A DNA stretch of 64,000 nucleotides from Winogradskyella sp. (GCF_028282165.1 NZ_JANQIM010000001.1:24019-88018); one strand, 5' to 3'. Positions 25,637-35,044 are shown, counted from the stretch's first letter. Notes: generated by a model from the sequence alone, not told the origin. Translations and numbers: made by a program.

Positions 25637-27559
25637 TTAATGTACTTGAACCTTGGTCGTGAAGTTTCTAAATTCTGAGTTAAGTTGAACAATATAAGTC
25701 CCATTATTTAGCTTACTCATATCCAACTGGTGTACGTTGTCGGATAATGATGTAATAACCCCACGTTTTAATATACGTCCTTGCATATCGATAATTGAAT
25801 AATTAATAGTCTCATCTTCTAGTAATGTTGTTTTAATATTCAAGTTGTGTCTTACTGGGTTTGGATATACGGAAGTTTCTGTTAATTCATTTAACATTGA
25901 CTTTTCAAAACTATTGTAACTATCAAACTGAACTACCCAATTATTTACAGCCTCGACTTCTGGATTTATTTTTTGGTTGTTTTTAAATAAGATATTAAAA
26001 AAACTACAGAATCTTTTGGGTAAAGCTAAAAATGCTGGAGCCCTAACTTCTAATGAAGCACAAATATCTCCACCCCCTTGTTGTAACAACGGCAGTATAT
26101 CAAATGCTGTTGTTTGCCCAAATTGAACGATACTTAAATCTAACGTACTTGGATCATAAACTAAACTATGTATTCTATAAAATCCTGCGTTAGTTACTTC
26201 GAATTCTGGTGCAGAAGAAACGTTTAGAATTGTTAAACTAAAAGCTTGAGTTAATACAAATAATTGTGAATAACCTTCAGGAATTACGGGTTCGTTGGCT
26301 ATCTGAGCATATAGGGTTGCAACTCCTCCATCCAAACATTGTATTGGATGATCTGAAAATAACGTCCCAGAATCTGCTAAGCATGCCTCCTCTTCCTCAA
26401 CATGTATCGGTGCGCCCGGTACATCAAGTGCCGCACATACGTGGCCGCCTCCCTGTACCAACAATCCGTTGACGTCAAAGCCTGTGGTTACGCCCAACTG
26501 AACTATGCTCAGATCCAAGTCATTTGGATATACCAAGGTATGGATCGTATAGTCGCCCGATTCCGTTACCGTAAACTCCGGTGTACCGCCTACCTGCTCT
26601 ATCACAAGGCCAGCACCGCTGGTCAGTACAAATAGCGTGCTGTAGCCGTCCGGCTGGTTGGCATCCCCGTTTGGTGTCGCGGATATCGTTGCCGAACCGC
26701 CCTCTAGCGTTACGCTGCTCTCATTGGCCGTCAAGGTCCCCGCATCGGGATTGGTAATATGTATAGGTGCGCCCGCTACGTCCAACGATGCGCATAGCTC
26801 GCCGCCACCCTGTATCAAAAGCCCATTGACATCGAAGCCCGTGGTCACGCCAAGCTGGACGATGCTTAGGTCAAGACCATCTGGATAGACCAAGGTGTGT
26901 ATCGTATAGTCGCCGCCGCCCATTACGGTAAACTCGGGTGTACCGCCCACCTGCTCTATCACAAGCCCATCGCCTCTGGTGAGCACAAACAATGTGCTGA
27001 AGCCTTCTGGCACAAATGCATCGCCGCTAGGGTGCGCTGAGATCGTTACCTCGCCCGTTGAGCATACCTGTGTATCGGTAGCCGTCAAGGTCCCCGCATC
27101 GGCCAGGCATTCTTCAGTTTCTGTAATGGTGAACGTTATAATATCTCTATCGCAAATCCAACCTCTAGCCCGATTACGTCTATACAAACTTGCCGTAACT
27201 TTAAAAGTCCCCGTTCCTAAATTCCATTCGTTACCACCAGCTGGGAATGTATATGGTAGTACATTCTCAACAATTTGATAGACTTCACCCGTACCCAAGT
27301 TTCTCACCTTGTATTTAAGGCTTTGTGAATAACCTTCAACATGGGCATTGAGATAAAAATCTTCTGGTAGTTCAGAGATTTCGTATGATCCGCCATTATT
27401 AATTTGTGTCGATTGGCTTCCATTGGTAAATTCAAAACTCTCAATATCACCGCACCATCGAGATTCGGTTTGAGAAAAGCCGAACATAAAAACGCTAAAA
27501 AATAAAACAAATAGGTTGACTTTTAGATTTGGGGTCTCTAGAAGTAACTTGTTTTTCAT
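25637..27559 (-). CDS. T9SS-exported repeat protein with GC-rich internal repeats
   Basis: 640 aa. Signal peptide (about 12-29), an N-terminal beta domain (30-150), three ~119-aa repeats (151-270, 271-390, 392-505) sharing GY/FSTLFVLT...VIEQVGG.PEFTV...YTIHTLVY...LDLSIVQLG.TT.FDV..LL.QGGG..CA.L, and a C-terminal type IX secretion sorting domain (about 563-640, YPNPVRHNLNIK...LNNGTYIVQL). It is probably released or attached at the cell surface. Repeats 1 and 2 are encoded by GC-rich DNA (about 26400-27110) unlike the AT-rich flanks and repeat 3. A Lys/Phe-rich stretch (KRFCSFFNILFKNN) follows repeat 3. Function unknown; adhesin-like. Confidence 0.85.
   Translation of the reverse strand: MKNKLLLETPNLKVNLFVLFFSVFMFGFSQTESRWCGDIESFEFTNGSQSTQINNGGSYEISELPEDFYLNAHVEGYSQSLKYKVRNLGTGEVYQIVENVLPYTFPAGGNEWNLGTGTFKVTASLYRRNRARGWICDRDIITFTITETEECLADAGTLTATDTQVCSTGEVTISAHPSGDAFVPEGFSTLFVLTRGDGLVIEQVGGTPEFTVMGGGDYTIHTLVYPDGLDLSIVQLGVTTGFDVNGLLIQGGGELCASLDVAGAPIHITNPDAGTLTANESSVTLEGGSATISATPNGDANQPDGYSTLFVLTSGAGLVIEQVGGTPEFTVTESGDYTIHTLVYPNDLDLSIVQLGVTTGFDVNGLLVQGGGHVCAALDVPGAPIHVEEEEACLADSGTLFSDHPIQCLDGGVATLYAQIANEPVIPEGYSQLFVLTQAFSLTILNVSSAPEFEVTNAGFYRIHSLVYDPSTLDLSIVQFGQTTAFDILPLLQQGGGDICASLEVRAPAFLALPKRFCSFFNILFKNNQKINPEVEAVNNWVVQFDSYNSFEKSMLNELTETSVYPNPVRHNLNIKTTLLEDETINYSIIDMQGRILKRGVITSLSDNVHQLDMSKLNNGTYIVQLNSEFRNFTTKVQVH
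26400..27110. repeat. GC-rich tandem repeat pair, 357-bp period
   Basis: The motif ACCTGCTCTATCACAAG recurs at 26592 and 26949, 357 bp apart (119 codons). The segment matches repeats 1 and 2 of the encoded protein. By hand count the line 26641-26700 holds 38 G/C of 60, whereas sequence on both sides is clearly AT-rich. Confidence 0.85.
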
Positions 27560-27685
27560 TGCTTTTTGTTTAATTATTTTACAATAAAGTTAAACAAAAT
27601 ATAAATCGATGTTTTGAGCCCTTTTAAAATTTAAGAATTATTAACAAGAAATCGGACGAAAAGTAACTTTTTACTGATGAACCGA

Positions 27686-28267
27686 TTAAACTAATATTTT
27701 GATGTTTGCGTAGCTATTTTCGAGGGCTTTTTGAGATGCTTGGCTATCTAGCCATTTCACTTGTGTAATACCTTCTTTTTCTTGAGGATACAATTTACCA
27801 TCAAACTTGGTTTTCATTTCAAACCAATAGGTAATTTTAATTTTGTGTTTCCCATTCCGTTTGAAAATATGATAGGTAGTAGAAAGAGGCTTGGTGATTT
27901 TTAGTCCCTTAACACCTGTTTCTTCCTCTACTTCGCGTATTGCTGTTTCTTCTATAGATTCTCTTTGTTCTACCTTACCTTTTGGTAAGTCCCATTTGCT
28001 ATTTCGATAAATAAACAAAATTTCATTTTTAGCGTTATAGACCTTCCCGCCACCAGCAATTACGTTGGGCAATAGTTTTAAAAAGTGTTTTAAAAGCTTA
28101 TCAGGATTATCATGTATCAAATGGACAGCTTTTAAATCAGTAGTGTTAAGCGTTTTAATGACTTTACCAATATTGACAGATTTCAAAAGAAAGGATTTAA
28201 AATCTGTTTCTTTTTCGACCTTAGTCGTCAAAATTATAGGCTTGTTTCCTACATAAACAGTATACAT
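27686..28267 (-). CDS. Nudix hydrolase
   Basis: 193 aa. A complete Nudix box (GX5EX7REUXEEXGU) is present: G-KVEQR-E then SIEETAI then REVEEETGV, at about residues 99-121. Nudix enzymes hydrolyse nucleoside diphosphates linked to other groups; the substrate here is not evident. The ~70-residue N-terminal extension (KVEKETDFKSFLLKSVNIGKV) is a small separate region seen in flavobacterial relatives. Divergent from pyrE, which suggests but does not prove a nucleotide-metabolism role. Confidence 0.9.
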   Translation of the reverse strand: MYTVYVGNKPIILTTKVEKETDFKSFLLKSVNIGKVIKTLNTTDLKAVHLIHDNPDKLLKHFLKLLPNVIAGGGKVYNAKNEILFIYRNSKWDLPKGKVEQRESIEETAIREVEEETGVKGLKITKPLSTTYHIFKRNGKHKIKITYWFEMKTKFDGKLYPQEKEGITQVKWLDSQASQKALENSYANIKILV

Positions 28268-28375
28268 GGATTTGGTTAGTTATGGCTTTGCTTTTGTAAA
28301 AGTATTATTTTTTAACTAACCTAGTTTAAAGTTAGAATTAATTTCGTTTTAAATTTTAAAACTTATAAATTTCAT

Positions 28376-28383
28376 TAGTTTTG
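28376..28383 (+). promoter_or_regulatory. start-proximal -7 box of pyrE
   Basis: TAGTTTTG followed by C matches TAnnTTTG and ends only 4 nt before the ATG at 28388. If functional the pyrE mRNA would be leaderless or nearly so. The -33 region lacks a TTG. Confidence 0.4.
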
Positions 28384-28387
28384 CAAA

Positions 28388-29032
28388 ATGATCTTGAATA
28401 AAGAAACCGCAAAAAAAACTGCCGAGGTTTTATTACAAATAAATGCCATAAAACTTCAGCCCAATAACCCGTTTACTTGGGCATCTGGATGGAAATCACC
28501 AATTTATTGTGATAACAGAATTGTTCTTTCTTATCCTTTAATTAGGAATTATATCAGGGAAACCATGGCCAAACACATTGAAGCTCATTATGGAAAACCC
28601 GATGTTATTGCTGGTGTAGCTACCGGAGCAATCGGTATTGGTGCCTTAGTTGCCGAATATCTTAACCTTCCTTTCGTTTACGTTAGACCTGAAGCCAAAA
28701 AACATGGTCGCAAAAACCAAATTGAAGGTCAAATAACAAAAGGACAGTCGGTCGTAGTTATAGAAGACTTAATAAGTACTGGAAAAAGCAGTCTCAATGC
28801 TGTAGCAGCGCTCAGAGAAGCTGAAGTTAACATAAAGGGAATGGTTGCTATATTTACATACGGTTTTGACGTTGCAGCAAAAAATTTTGATGATGCTAAG
28901 ATTGAACTTTACACGCTAGGCAATTACGAAAACCTCTTAGAACAAGCTTTAGACACAAACTATATTACTCAAAAAGAACAAGACATTTTAGCACAATGGA
29001 ATTCTAATCCAAGTGAATGGAACGCAAATTGA
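28388..29032 (+). CDS. pyrE: orotate phosphoribosyltransferase (PyrE)
   Basis: 214 aa, normal length. The PRPP-binding motif VVVIEDLISTGKSSLNA, the N-terminal NPFTWASGWKSPIYCDNR and the flexible-loop region RPEAKKHGRKNQIEG are all present. It transfers ribose-5-phosphate from PRPP to orotate, giving OMP in pyrimidine synthesis. It is followed after 24 bp by the SRPBCC gene. Confidence 0.97.
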   Translation: MILNKETAKKTAEVLLQINAIKLQPNNPFTWASGWKSPIYCDNRIVLSYPLIRNYIRETMAKHIEAHYGKPDVIAGVATGAIGIGALVAEYLNLPFVYVRPEAKKHGRKNQIEGQITKGQSVVVIEDLISTGKSSLNAVAALREAEVNIKGMVAIFTYGFDVAAKNFDDAKIELYTLGNYENLLEQALDTNYITQKEQDILAQWNSNPSEWNAN

Positions 29033-29056
29033 TATATACTTTCAAAAAACAAAAAA

Positions 29057-29452
29057 ATGAATTTAGAATCACCCAAAATACTATTAGATAAATCCAGCGA
29101 AGAAACGTTCAATTTTTTATCTGATGTGAAGAATTTTGAAAGTTTGATGCCCGATAACATCAGTAAGTTTCAGGTTTTAGAGGAAGATACATTTCTTTTT
29201 GCCCTAAAAGGTATGCCAGAAATTACCTTAAAGAAAAAGGAAGCCACACCAAACAACAAAATTGTATTGGGCGCAGCTGGAGGAAAATTAGATTTTTCTC
29301 TCGTGGGTAACATTATGGAAACTGAAACTGATAGAAGTGAAGTTCAACTAGTTTTCAATGGCGAATTTAATGCCATGATGGCCATGATGATTAAAGGGCC
29401 TATAAGCAAGTTCATTGAGACTTTGGTTACCAACATGAAAACTGCATTCTAG
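29057..29452 (+). CDS. SRPBCC (START-like) fold protein
   Basis: 131 aa, helix-grip lipid/ligand-binding fold: LDKSSEETFNFLSDVKNFESLMPDN start, central beta-sheet, and long C-terminal helix ISKFIETLVTNMKTAF. This small type is usually annotated polyketide cyclase/CoxG-like, without known substrate in flavobacteria. It probably shares a transcript with pyrE. Its stop overlaps the convergent birA stop by 4 bp. Confidence 0.8.
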   Translation: MNLESPKILLDKSSEETFNFLSDVKNFESLMPDNISKFQVLEEDTFLFALKGMPEITLKKKEATPNNKIVLGAAGGKLDFSLVGNIMETETDRSEVQLVFNGEFNAMMAMMIKGPISKFIETLVTNMKTAF

Positions 29453-30180
29453 TACAGCAAAGTTATTTCCTTTAAATCAAAGGTTTTAACACTGCCATCT
29501 TCGGTCCATACCATTAATTTTCCTGTTTCGGATATACCTTGTATAATGCCCGATATGGTTTTATTGTTGCTGCACTTAAATGTTGATGGTTTTCCTTTAC
29601 GGAAAAGAAGTGCTTCATATTGTATTTTTATCTCTTCATATTTTTGGGATTCCAACAAGTTGAAATAAAACTGAAGTTCATTTAAAACTTTGGATAATAC
29701 TTCATCTTTATCATAGATAATTCCTGTTAACAAACTCATAGATGAAGCTTGAGGTAAATCATCAAAAAACTTCTGATTGATGTTCAGTCCAAAGCCAATA
29801 ATAGAACCTTTAAACCGATTATTTTTTATGACATTTTCTATTAGAATTCCACATATTTTTTGGCTTGCTGACAAAATGTCGTTAGGCCACTTAATATAAA
29901 GTTGGGGGATTTTAAATGATCTGAGCACTTTACAGATAGCCAAAGATACCGCCATACTAATATAAAACTGATTTTCTATTTTAAAATCCCCAAACTTCTT
30001 AAACACACTGACGGTAAGGTTTTTACCTATCTCAGAATCCCATTTTGTGCCCATTTGCCCTCGCCCAGCAGACTGTTGCTCAGCAACAATTACAGTATAA
30101 TCTTCTGGTATGGCAACCGAAGCCATATCCTTTAGATATCTATTTGTGGAATCAATGGCATCAAGTTTGATTATATACAT
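29449..30180 (-). CDS. birA: biotin-[acetyl-CoA-carboxylase] ligase (BirA, ligase-only form)
   Basis: 243 aa. The biotin-binding/adenylation motif appears as AEQQSAGRGQMGTKWDS (GRGRRG-type), then YIKWPNDIL with the catalytic Lys and CGILIENV. The N-terminal helix-turn-helix of E. coli BirA is absent, so it is a ligase without repressor function. It attaches biotin to the carboxylase carrier protein. It is divergent from rsfS. Confidence 0.95.
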   Translation of the reverse strand: MYIIKLDAIDSTNRYLKDMASVAIPEDYTVIVAEQQSAGRGQMGTKWDSEIGKNLTVSVFKKFGDFKIENQFYISMAVSLAICKVLRSFKIPQLYIKWPNDILSASQKICGILIENVIKNNRFKGSIIGFGLNINQKFFDDLPQASSMSLLTGIIYDKDEVLSKVLNELQFYFNLLESQKYEEIKIQYEALLFRKGKPSTFKCSNNKTISGIIQGISETGKLMVWTEDGSVKTFDLKEITLLY

Positions 30181-30244
30181 GTAAATGCGTTGTATTTTAT
30201 AGTTTTCTTATGAGAATTAGAACCTACAAGAACTAAAAAAATAA

Positions 30245-30252
30245 TAACTTTG
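30245..30252 (+). promoter_or_regulatory. -7 box for rsfS-ftsH
   Basis: TAACTTTG followed by C, 20 nt before the rsfS ATG, matches TAnnTTTG. No TTG is found at the expected -33 distance. Confidence 0.45.
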
Positions 30253-30272
30253 CATAAATTTAAATCAATTTA

Positions 30273-30644
30273 ATGACGAAAGAAAAAACTAGTGCAGACC
30301 AACTCATTACAACAATTATTGGTGGAATAGAAGAGGTTAAAGGAAAAGAAATTACAATTTTAGATTTAAGAGATATTGAAAATACGGTTTGTGATTATTT
30401 TATAGTTTGTGAAGGTACTTCAAACACACAAGTTAACGCGATCGTCAACTCCATACAAAAACAAGTTAGCAAAACCACAAAGGACAAGCCTTGGCATGTA
30501 GAAGGTAAAGATAATGCTGAATGGGTTTTAATGGATTATGTTAATGTTGTTGTACATATATTTCAAAAACACATTAGAGATTACTATGACATTGAAAGTC
30601 TTTGGGGAGACGCTAAAATGACGCAAATAGAAACGAGTTACTAA
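30273..30644 (+). CDS. rsfS: ribosome silencing factor RsfS
   Basis: 123 aa, DUF143/Iojap family: VKGKEITILDLRDIENTVCDYFIVCEGTSNTQV and the C-terminal WVLMDYVNVVVHIF...YYDIESLWGDA. It binds ribosomal protein L14 and blocks subunit joining in starved cells. It is 17 bp upstream of ftsH in an evident operon. Confidence 0.95.
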   Translation: MTKEKTSADQLITTIIGGIEEVKGKEITILDLRDIENTVCDYFIVCEGTSNTQVNAIVNSIQKQVSKTTKDKPWHVEGKDNAEWVLMDYVNVVVHIFQKHIRDYYDIESLWGDAKMTQIETSY

Positions 30645-30661
30645 AAGAGAAAAGGCTAATA

Positions 30662-32605
30662 ATGGCAAAAGACAATAAAAATTTAAATAAAAAACCAAAA
30701 GTAAATCCTTATTGGATTTATGGGATAATAATAGCAGTATTCTTATCTATTCAATTATTCTCTGGAGGTTTTGGTGGATCTACAGGTACCCAAACCACAC
30801 CTTCACAATTTCTAGAATATTTAGACAGAGGTGATGTTGCTAAAGTTGAGATTGTTAATAAACGTGAAGCAAGAGTTTATTTAACCAAAGAAGCTCAAGA
30901 GCAAGAGATTCATAAAAAATCCAAACCAAAGACCATTTTGCCTTCGGTCACACCAATTCCAAACTACAAATTTGAGTTTGGTGATCTTCAGAATTTTGAA
31001 AAAGATATTAGACAAAGTATTGAAGAAAACGGTCTTAACACTGAGGTTAAATACGAAACAGAACAAAATGTTTGGGGCGATTTCTTATTGACCCTATTAC
31101 CATTTATTTTAATCATTGGTGTATGGATTTTTATAATGAGGCGTATGTCTTCAGGTGCAGGCGGTGGTGCAGGTGGACAAATCTTTAATATTGGAAAATC
31201 TAAAGCTAAGCTTTTTGACGAAAAGTCAGATACGAAAACATCTTTTAAGGATGTTGCTGGTTTAGAGGGTGCCAAAGAAGAAGTCCAGGAAATTGTTGAT
31301 TTCTTAAAATTCCCTGAGAAATATACTGCATTAGGCGGAAAAATCCCTAAAGGCGCATTACTGGTAGGACCTCCCGGAACCGGAAAAACATTATTGGCCA
31401 AAGCAGTAGCAGGTGAAGCCAAAGTACCTTTTTTCTCATTATCAGGCTCTGATTTCGTTGAAATGTTTGTAGGTGTAGGTGCTTCGCGTGTTAGAGACTT
31501 ATTTAAGCAAGCTAAAGAAAAATCGCCTTCGATTATTTTTATAGATGAGATTGACGCTATTGGTAGAGCAAGAGGAAAAAATAATTTTTCGGGCTCTAAT
31601 GATGAGCGTGAAAATACATTGAATCAACTGCTTACCGAAATGGATGGTTTTGGCACTAATACCAATGTTATTGTATTAGCAGCCACTAACAGGGCTGATG
31701 TACTGGACAACGCCTTAATGCGTGCCGGTCGATTTGACAGACAGATTTATGTCGATCTTCCAGACGTAAGAGAACGTAAGGAAATTTTTGAAGTACATCT
31801 ACGCCCTCTAAAAAAAGATGAAACACTCGATGTGGATTTCTTAGCAAAACAGACCCCAGGTTTTTCTGGTGCCGACATAGCCAATGTTTGTAATGAAGCA
31901 GCCTTGATTGCAGCCAGAAAAGGTAAGAAAGCAGTAAACAAGCAAGATTTTCTAGATGCTGTAGACAGAATCATTGGAGGTCTAGAGAAGAAAAATAAAA
32001 TTATTACGCCAGAAGAAAAGCGAGCGGTTGCGTTCCATGAAGCTGGCCATGCTACCGTTAGCTGGATGCTAGAACATGCAGCCCCACTTGTTAAAGTGAC
32101 TATCGTTCCTAGAGGACGTTCTCTTGGTGCTGCTTGGTACTTACCCGAAGAGCGTCTTATTGTAAGACCAGAGCAGATGTTGGACGAAATGTGTGCCGCT
32201 TTAGGTGGACGAGCTGCCGAACAGGTAGTTTTTGGAAAAATCTCTACTGGTGCATTGAGCGATTTAGAAAAAGTGACAAAACAAGCAAGAGCAATGGTTA
32301 CTATCTATGGTCTTAGTGATAAAGTAGGTAACCTTACTTATTATGATTCTTCTGGACAATCTGAATATGGATTTACAAAACCTTATAGTGAAGAAACCGC
32401 AGTACTTATAGATAAAGAAATATCTGATATTATTGAAGAGCAATACGACCGAGCCGTTAGACTTCTCGAAGAGAACAAAGACAAGTTAACAGAACTTGCA
32501 GAAGTTTTACTAGACAAAGAAGTGATTTTTAAGGATAACCTCGAAAAAATATTTGGAAAACGTACTTTTGATAAAAAGGAAGATACCATAGAAGAAGAGG
32601 AGTAA
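30662..32605 (+). CDS. ftsH: ATP-dependent zinc metalloprotease FtsH
   Basis: 647 aa. Two transmembrane segments (about 15-35 and 140-160) enclose the periplasmic part. The AAA domain has Walker A GPPGTGKT at 236-243, Walker B IIFIDEID and the second region of homology with GRFDRQ. The protease domain has the zinc motif H459-EAG-H463. It degrades damaged membrane proteins and selected regulators at the inner membrane. A Gly/Ala-rich linker ([10 protein letters not shown]) follows TM2. A terminator-like hairpin lies just downstream. Confidence 0.97.
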   Translation: MAKDNKNLNKKPKVNPYWIYGIIIAVFLSIQLFSGGFGGSTGTQTTPSQFLEYLDRGDVAKVEIVNKREARVYLTKEAQEQEIHKKSKPKTILPSVTPIPNYKFEFGDLQNFEKDIRQSIEENGLNTEVKYETEQNVWGDFLLTLLPFILIIGVWIFIMRRMSSGAGGGAGGQIFNIGKSKAKLFDEKSDTKTSFKDVAGLEGAKEEVQEIVDFLKFPEKYTALGGKIPKGALLVGPPGTGKTLLAKAVAGEAKVPFFSLSGSDFVEMFVGVGASRVRDLFKQAKEKSPSIIFIDEIDAIGRARGKNNFSGSNDERENTLNQLLTEMDGFGTNTNVIVLAATNRADVLDNALMRAGRFDRQIYVDLPDVRERKEIFEVHLRPLKKDETLDVDFLAKQTPGFSGADIANVCNEAALIAARKGKKAVNKQDFLDAVDRIIGGLEKKNKIITPEEKRAVAFHEAGHATVSWMLEHAAPLVKVTIVPRGRSLGAAWYLPEERLIVRPEQMLDEMCAALGGRAAEQVVFGKISTGALSDLEKVTKQARAMVTIYGLSDKVGNLTYYDSSGQSEYGFTKPYSEETAVLIDKEISDIIEEQYDRAVRLLEENKDKLTELAEVLLDKEVIFKDNLEKIFGKRTFDKKEDTIEEEE

Positions 32606-32627
32606 ACAGCATTTTAATCATATAAAA

Positions 32628-32663
32628 AGCTTAAATTGACTGCTAGTTAGTTTAAGTTTTTTT
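32628..32663 (+). terminator. probable ftsH terminator
   Basis: Imperfect hairpin with CTTAAA/TTTAAG base stem and ACT/AGT inner pairs (32630-32656), followed by a run of seven T. Confidence 0.6.
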
Positions 32664-32708
32664 ATATTTGGAAATCCCCTCAAAAAATAGATTATTAGCA
32701 GTCATTAA

Positions 32709-33317
32709 ATGAGCTTATTTCGTAAACTCTTCGGAAGAAAATCTAATCCGTCTGAAGAACAAATACCAAATCAAGAGCGTGGCAAATATATGCCAGAGCT
32801 TAAGTTGCCTGCTGATGAACGCTTTACCATAAATTTTAAGGCCAATGGCGGTAAATTTTTGTATTGTGAAAATATGGATGAAGTTAAGGACAGCTTCAAC
32901 TCTATACTAGATGAAAATCAATGGCATAACGATAAAGTTTTTCTAATCGACGAACGCTTATCTGCTCTTTTCAAAGACTTTAAGCTCAATAGCACAACCA
33001 AAATTTCTGAAAGCGCATACTTTTTATCTACCTGTGAGTATCTAATTTCTGATGATGGCTCTTTACTAATTTCCTCAAATCAAATAGCCGAGAAAAAACT
33101 TAAGGAATTACCAGAGCATTTTATCATTTATGCTACTACGAGTCAATTTGTAGAGAATATTGGAGAAGGATTAAAAGGTATAAAAGCCAAGAGTAAAACT
33201 AAAATACCGACAAACATTACAACCATTAAGCATTTTAAAACTGCTGATGACAAAGATTTTCTAACTTATGGAAGTAGCGCCAAAGACCTCTACCTTCTTC
33301 TTTTAGAGGATTTATAA
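32709..33317 (+). CDS. LUD-domain protein
   Basis: 202 aa. The C-terminal ~100 residues match the LUD (LutB/LutC, YkgG) domain: TCEYLISDDGSLLISSNQIAEKK, FIIYATTSQFVENIGEGL. LutC-type proteins take part in lactate utilisation, but this solitary flavobacterial type occurs with phospholipid genes and has no LutA/LutB partners here. A TATATTTG box (32663-32670) may be its -7 element. Its stop shares a base with the start of cdsA. Confidence 0.82.
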   Translation: MSLFRKLFGRKSNPSEEQIPNQERGKYMPELKLPADERFTINFKANGGKFLYCENMDEVKDSFNSILDENQWHNDKVFLIDERLSALFKDFKLNSTTKISESAYFLSTCEYLISDDGSLLISSNQIAEKKLKELPEHFIIYATTSQFVENIGEGLKGIKAKSKTKIPTNITTIKHFKTADDKDFLTYGSSAKDLYLLLLEDL

Positions 33318-34138
33318 TGAAAGAATTATCCATAAGAGCTATCTCGGGCGCTATCTATGTTCTATTGCTTATCGGTTCGCTTTATATGCAAAATGCTTTA
33401 ACAGCGTTGTTAGCTGTATTTGGTGTTTTAAGTCTCGTTGAGTTTAGCAATTTGATTCATCTTAAATCATATGCGCAGTATATTGTATTTATATTGTTTT
33501 TTGGAGGGTTTTGGTTTTTGTGCCTTTGGAAGAAAGACATAAATGGTAGTGACGAAGCCATTCAAATTTTATTGGTTATTACCATCTTTGTAAATCTTAT
33601 ACTTATAAAGGATTTATTTACTGCTAAGAAAATTCCAATATTTAGTTCTAAAAGTTACATCGTAACGACATTTTATTTAACAAGTGGTTTTATTTTTATG
33701 TTGCTTATTGCGAACTACCAAAATGTGTTTACGCCACAACTTCTGCTTGGAGGATTTGTTTTAATTTGGGTTAATGACAGTGCTGCTTATTTAATTGGTA
33801 AAAACTTTGGCAAACAAAGATTATTTCCGAGGATATCACCTAAAAAAACAGTTGAGGGTTTTTTAGGTGGTTTATTTTTTGCTTGCATATCAAGCTACTT
33901 TATTTTTTTATATACAGAAACCTTAGACTTTACAAGTTGGCTCATTTTGGCAATAATAGTAAGTGTTTTGGGAACCTTGGGAGATTTAATAGAATCTAAA
34001 TTTAAGCGACAAGCCGGTGTAAAGGACAGTGGCGTAATAATGCCTGGGCATGGAGGGTTATTAGACCGACTAGATAGTATTATCTTTACATCACCATTTA
34101 TTTATTTGTTTTTAAGAATCTTAAGCTATGTTTCATAA
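33317..34138 (+). CDS. cdsA: phosphatidate cytidylyltransferase (CdsA)
   Basis: 273 aa, polytopic inner-membrane enzyme with about eight hydrophobic segments. The family signature S-x-x-K-R-x4-K-D-x-G...P-G-H-G-G-x-x-D-R-x-D is intact near the C-terminus (SKFKRQAGVKDSG then PGHGGLLDRLDS). It makes CDP-diacylglycerol from phosphatidate and CTP. The start overlaps the LUD gene stop by one base and the 3' end overlaps psd by 11 bp, so the genes are translationally coupled. Confidence 0.96.
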   Translation: MKELSIRAISGAIYVLLLIGSLYMQNALTALLAVFGVLSLVEFSNLIHLKSYAQYIVFILFFGGFWFLCLWKKDINGSDEAIQILLVITIFVNLILIKDLFTAKKIPIFSSKSYIVTTFYLTSGFIFMLLIANYQNVFTPQLLLGGFVLIWVNDSAAYLIGKNFGKQRLFPRISPKKTVEGFLGGLFFACISSYFIFLYTETLDFTSWLILAIIVSVLGTLGDLIESKFKRQAGVKDSGVIMPGHGGLLDRLDSIIFTSPFIYLFLRILSYVS

Positions 34139-34781
34139 AGAAGGTCATAAAATTATATTCATTACTTTGGTTATAGTTGTTGGTTCATTTTTCCTAATCG
34201 ATGAATTTATTACTAATGAATGGCTTAGAAAAGGATTGATGATAACCATTCTCATTATCTTTATTCTCATTCTTCAATTTTTCAGAAATCCAAAGCGCTA
34301 TACACATGCTAATGAAAAACATGCATTATCTCCCGTAGATGGTAAGGTTGTGGTCATTGAAGAAGTTATGGAAAATGAAGTTTTTAAGGATAAGCGAATT
34401 CAGGTCTCTGTTTTTATGTCTCCTTTAAATGTACATGTAACCCGTTATCCTATTGGCGGTCGAATTAGCTTTAGTAAATATCATCCGGGAAAGTATTTAG
34501 TGGCATGGCATCCTAAGTCGAGTGAAGAAAATGAACGTACAACAGTAGTTGTTGAAAACGAGGGTTTTGGCAAAGTACTTTATAGACAAATTGCTGGTGC
34601 TTTGGCCAAGCGTATTGTTAATTATGCAAAAAAAGATGCCAATGTTATTCAAGGTGCAGATTCTGGTTTTATAAAATTTGGGTCTAGAGTAGATTTATTT
34701 TTACCTTTAGATGCTCAAATAAAGGTAAAACTCAATCAAAAAGTTAGAGGAGGCGAAAGTATCATTGCTGAGATGAAATGA
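34128..34781 (+). CDS. psd: phosphatidylserine decarboxylase, short (PSD-B-like) form
   Basis: 217 aa with two N-terminal hydrophobic helices and the decarboxylase domain (LSPVDGKVVVIEE, FMSPLNVHVTRYP). The self-cleaving pyruvoyl site is G185-S186 in FIKFGSRVDLFLP. It converts phosphatidylserine to phosphatidylethanolamine at the inner membrane. It overlaps cdsA by 11 bp and the acyl-CoA-binding protein gene by 4 bp. Confidence 0.95.
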   Translation: MFHKEGHKIIFITLVIVVGSFFLIDEFITNEWLRKGLMITILIIFILILQFFRNPKRYTHANEKHALSPVDGKVVVIEEVMENEVFKDKRIQVSVFMSPLNVHVTRYPIGGRISFSKYHPGKYLVAWHPKSSEENERTTVVVENEGFGKVLYRQIAGALAKRIVNYAKKDANVIQGADSGFIKFGSRVDLFLPLDAQIKVKLNQKVRGGESIIAEMK

Positions 34782-35044
34782 CACCAGAAGAATTGCAAAT
34801 AGAGTTTGAAGACGCTGTGGAACGTATCAATGCACATACCGAACCGTTCCCTGCTGATTTTTTACTTCGACTTTATGCCTATTACAAAAAAGCCACTAAC
34901 GATTATGGCAGACCAAGCAGTCGCAAACCCATCATTAACGCCTTTAAAACCAACGCTCTTTTTCAAGTGAAAGATATAAGTCAGGACGAGGCAAAGGAAG
35001 AGTATATTAAACTTGTGAACAATTACTTTTTGTATCGTAAATAA
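34778..35044 (+). CDS. acyl-CoA-binding protein (ACBP)
   Basis: 88 aa, a single four-helix ACBP domain: LQIEFEDAVERINAH, LLRLYAYYKKATNDYG with the family's YxxYKxAT-type ligand segment, then KTNALFQVKDISQDEAKEEYIKLV. The Trp residues of eukaryotic ACBP are replaced by Phe. ACBPs carry long-chain acyl-CoA in the cytosol. Last gene of the LUD-cdsA-psd operon (ATGA overlap with psd), which suggests delivery of acyl groups to lipid synthesis. Convergent with the next gene without a gap. Confidence 0.88.
   Translation: MTPEELQIEFEDAVERINAHTEPFPADFLLRLYAYYKKATNDYGRPSSRKPIINAFKTNALFQVKDISQDEAKEEYIKLVNNYFLYRK

Noticed and set aside
26266..27278. Several plus-strand open frames across the GC-rich repeats
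   Set aside because: GC-rich DNA has fewer stops, so antisense frames open by chance; the minus-strand protein explains the region with clear repeats and a T9SS domain.
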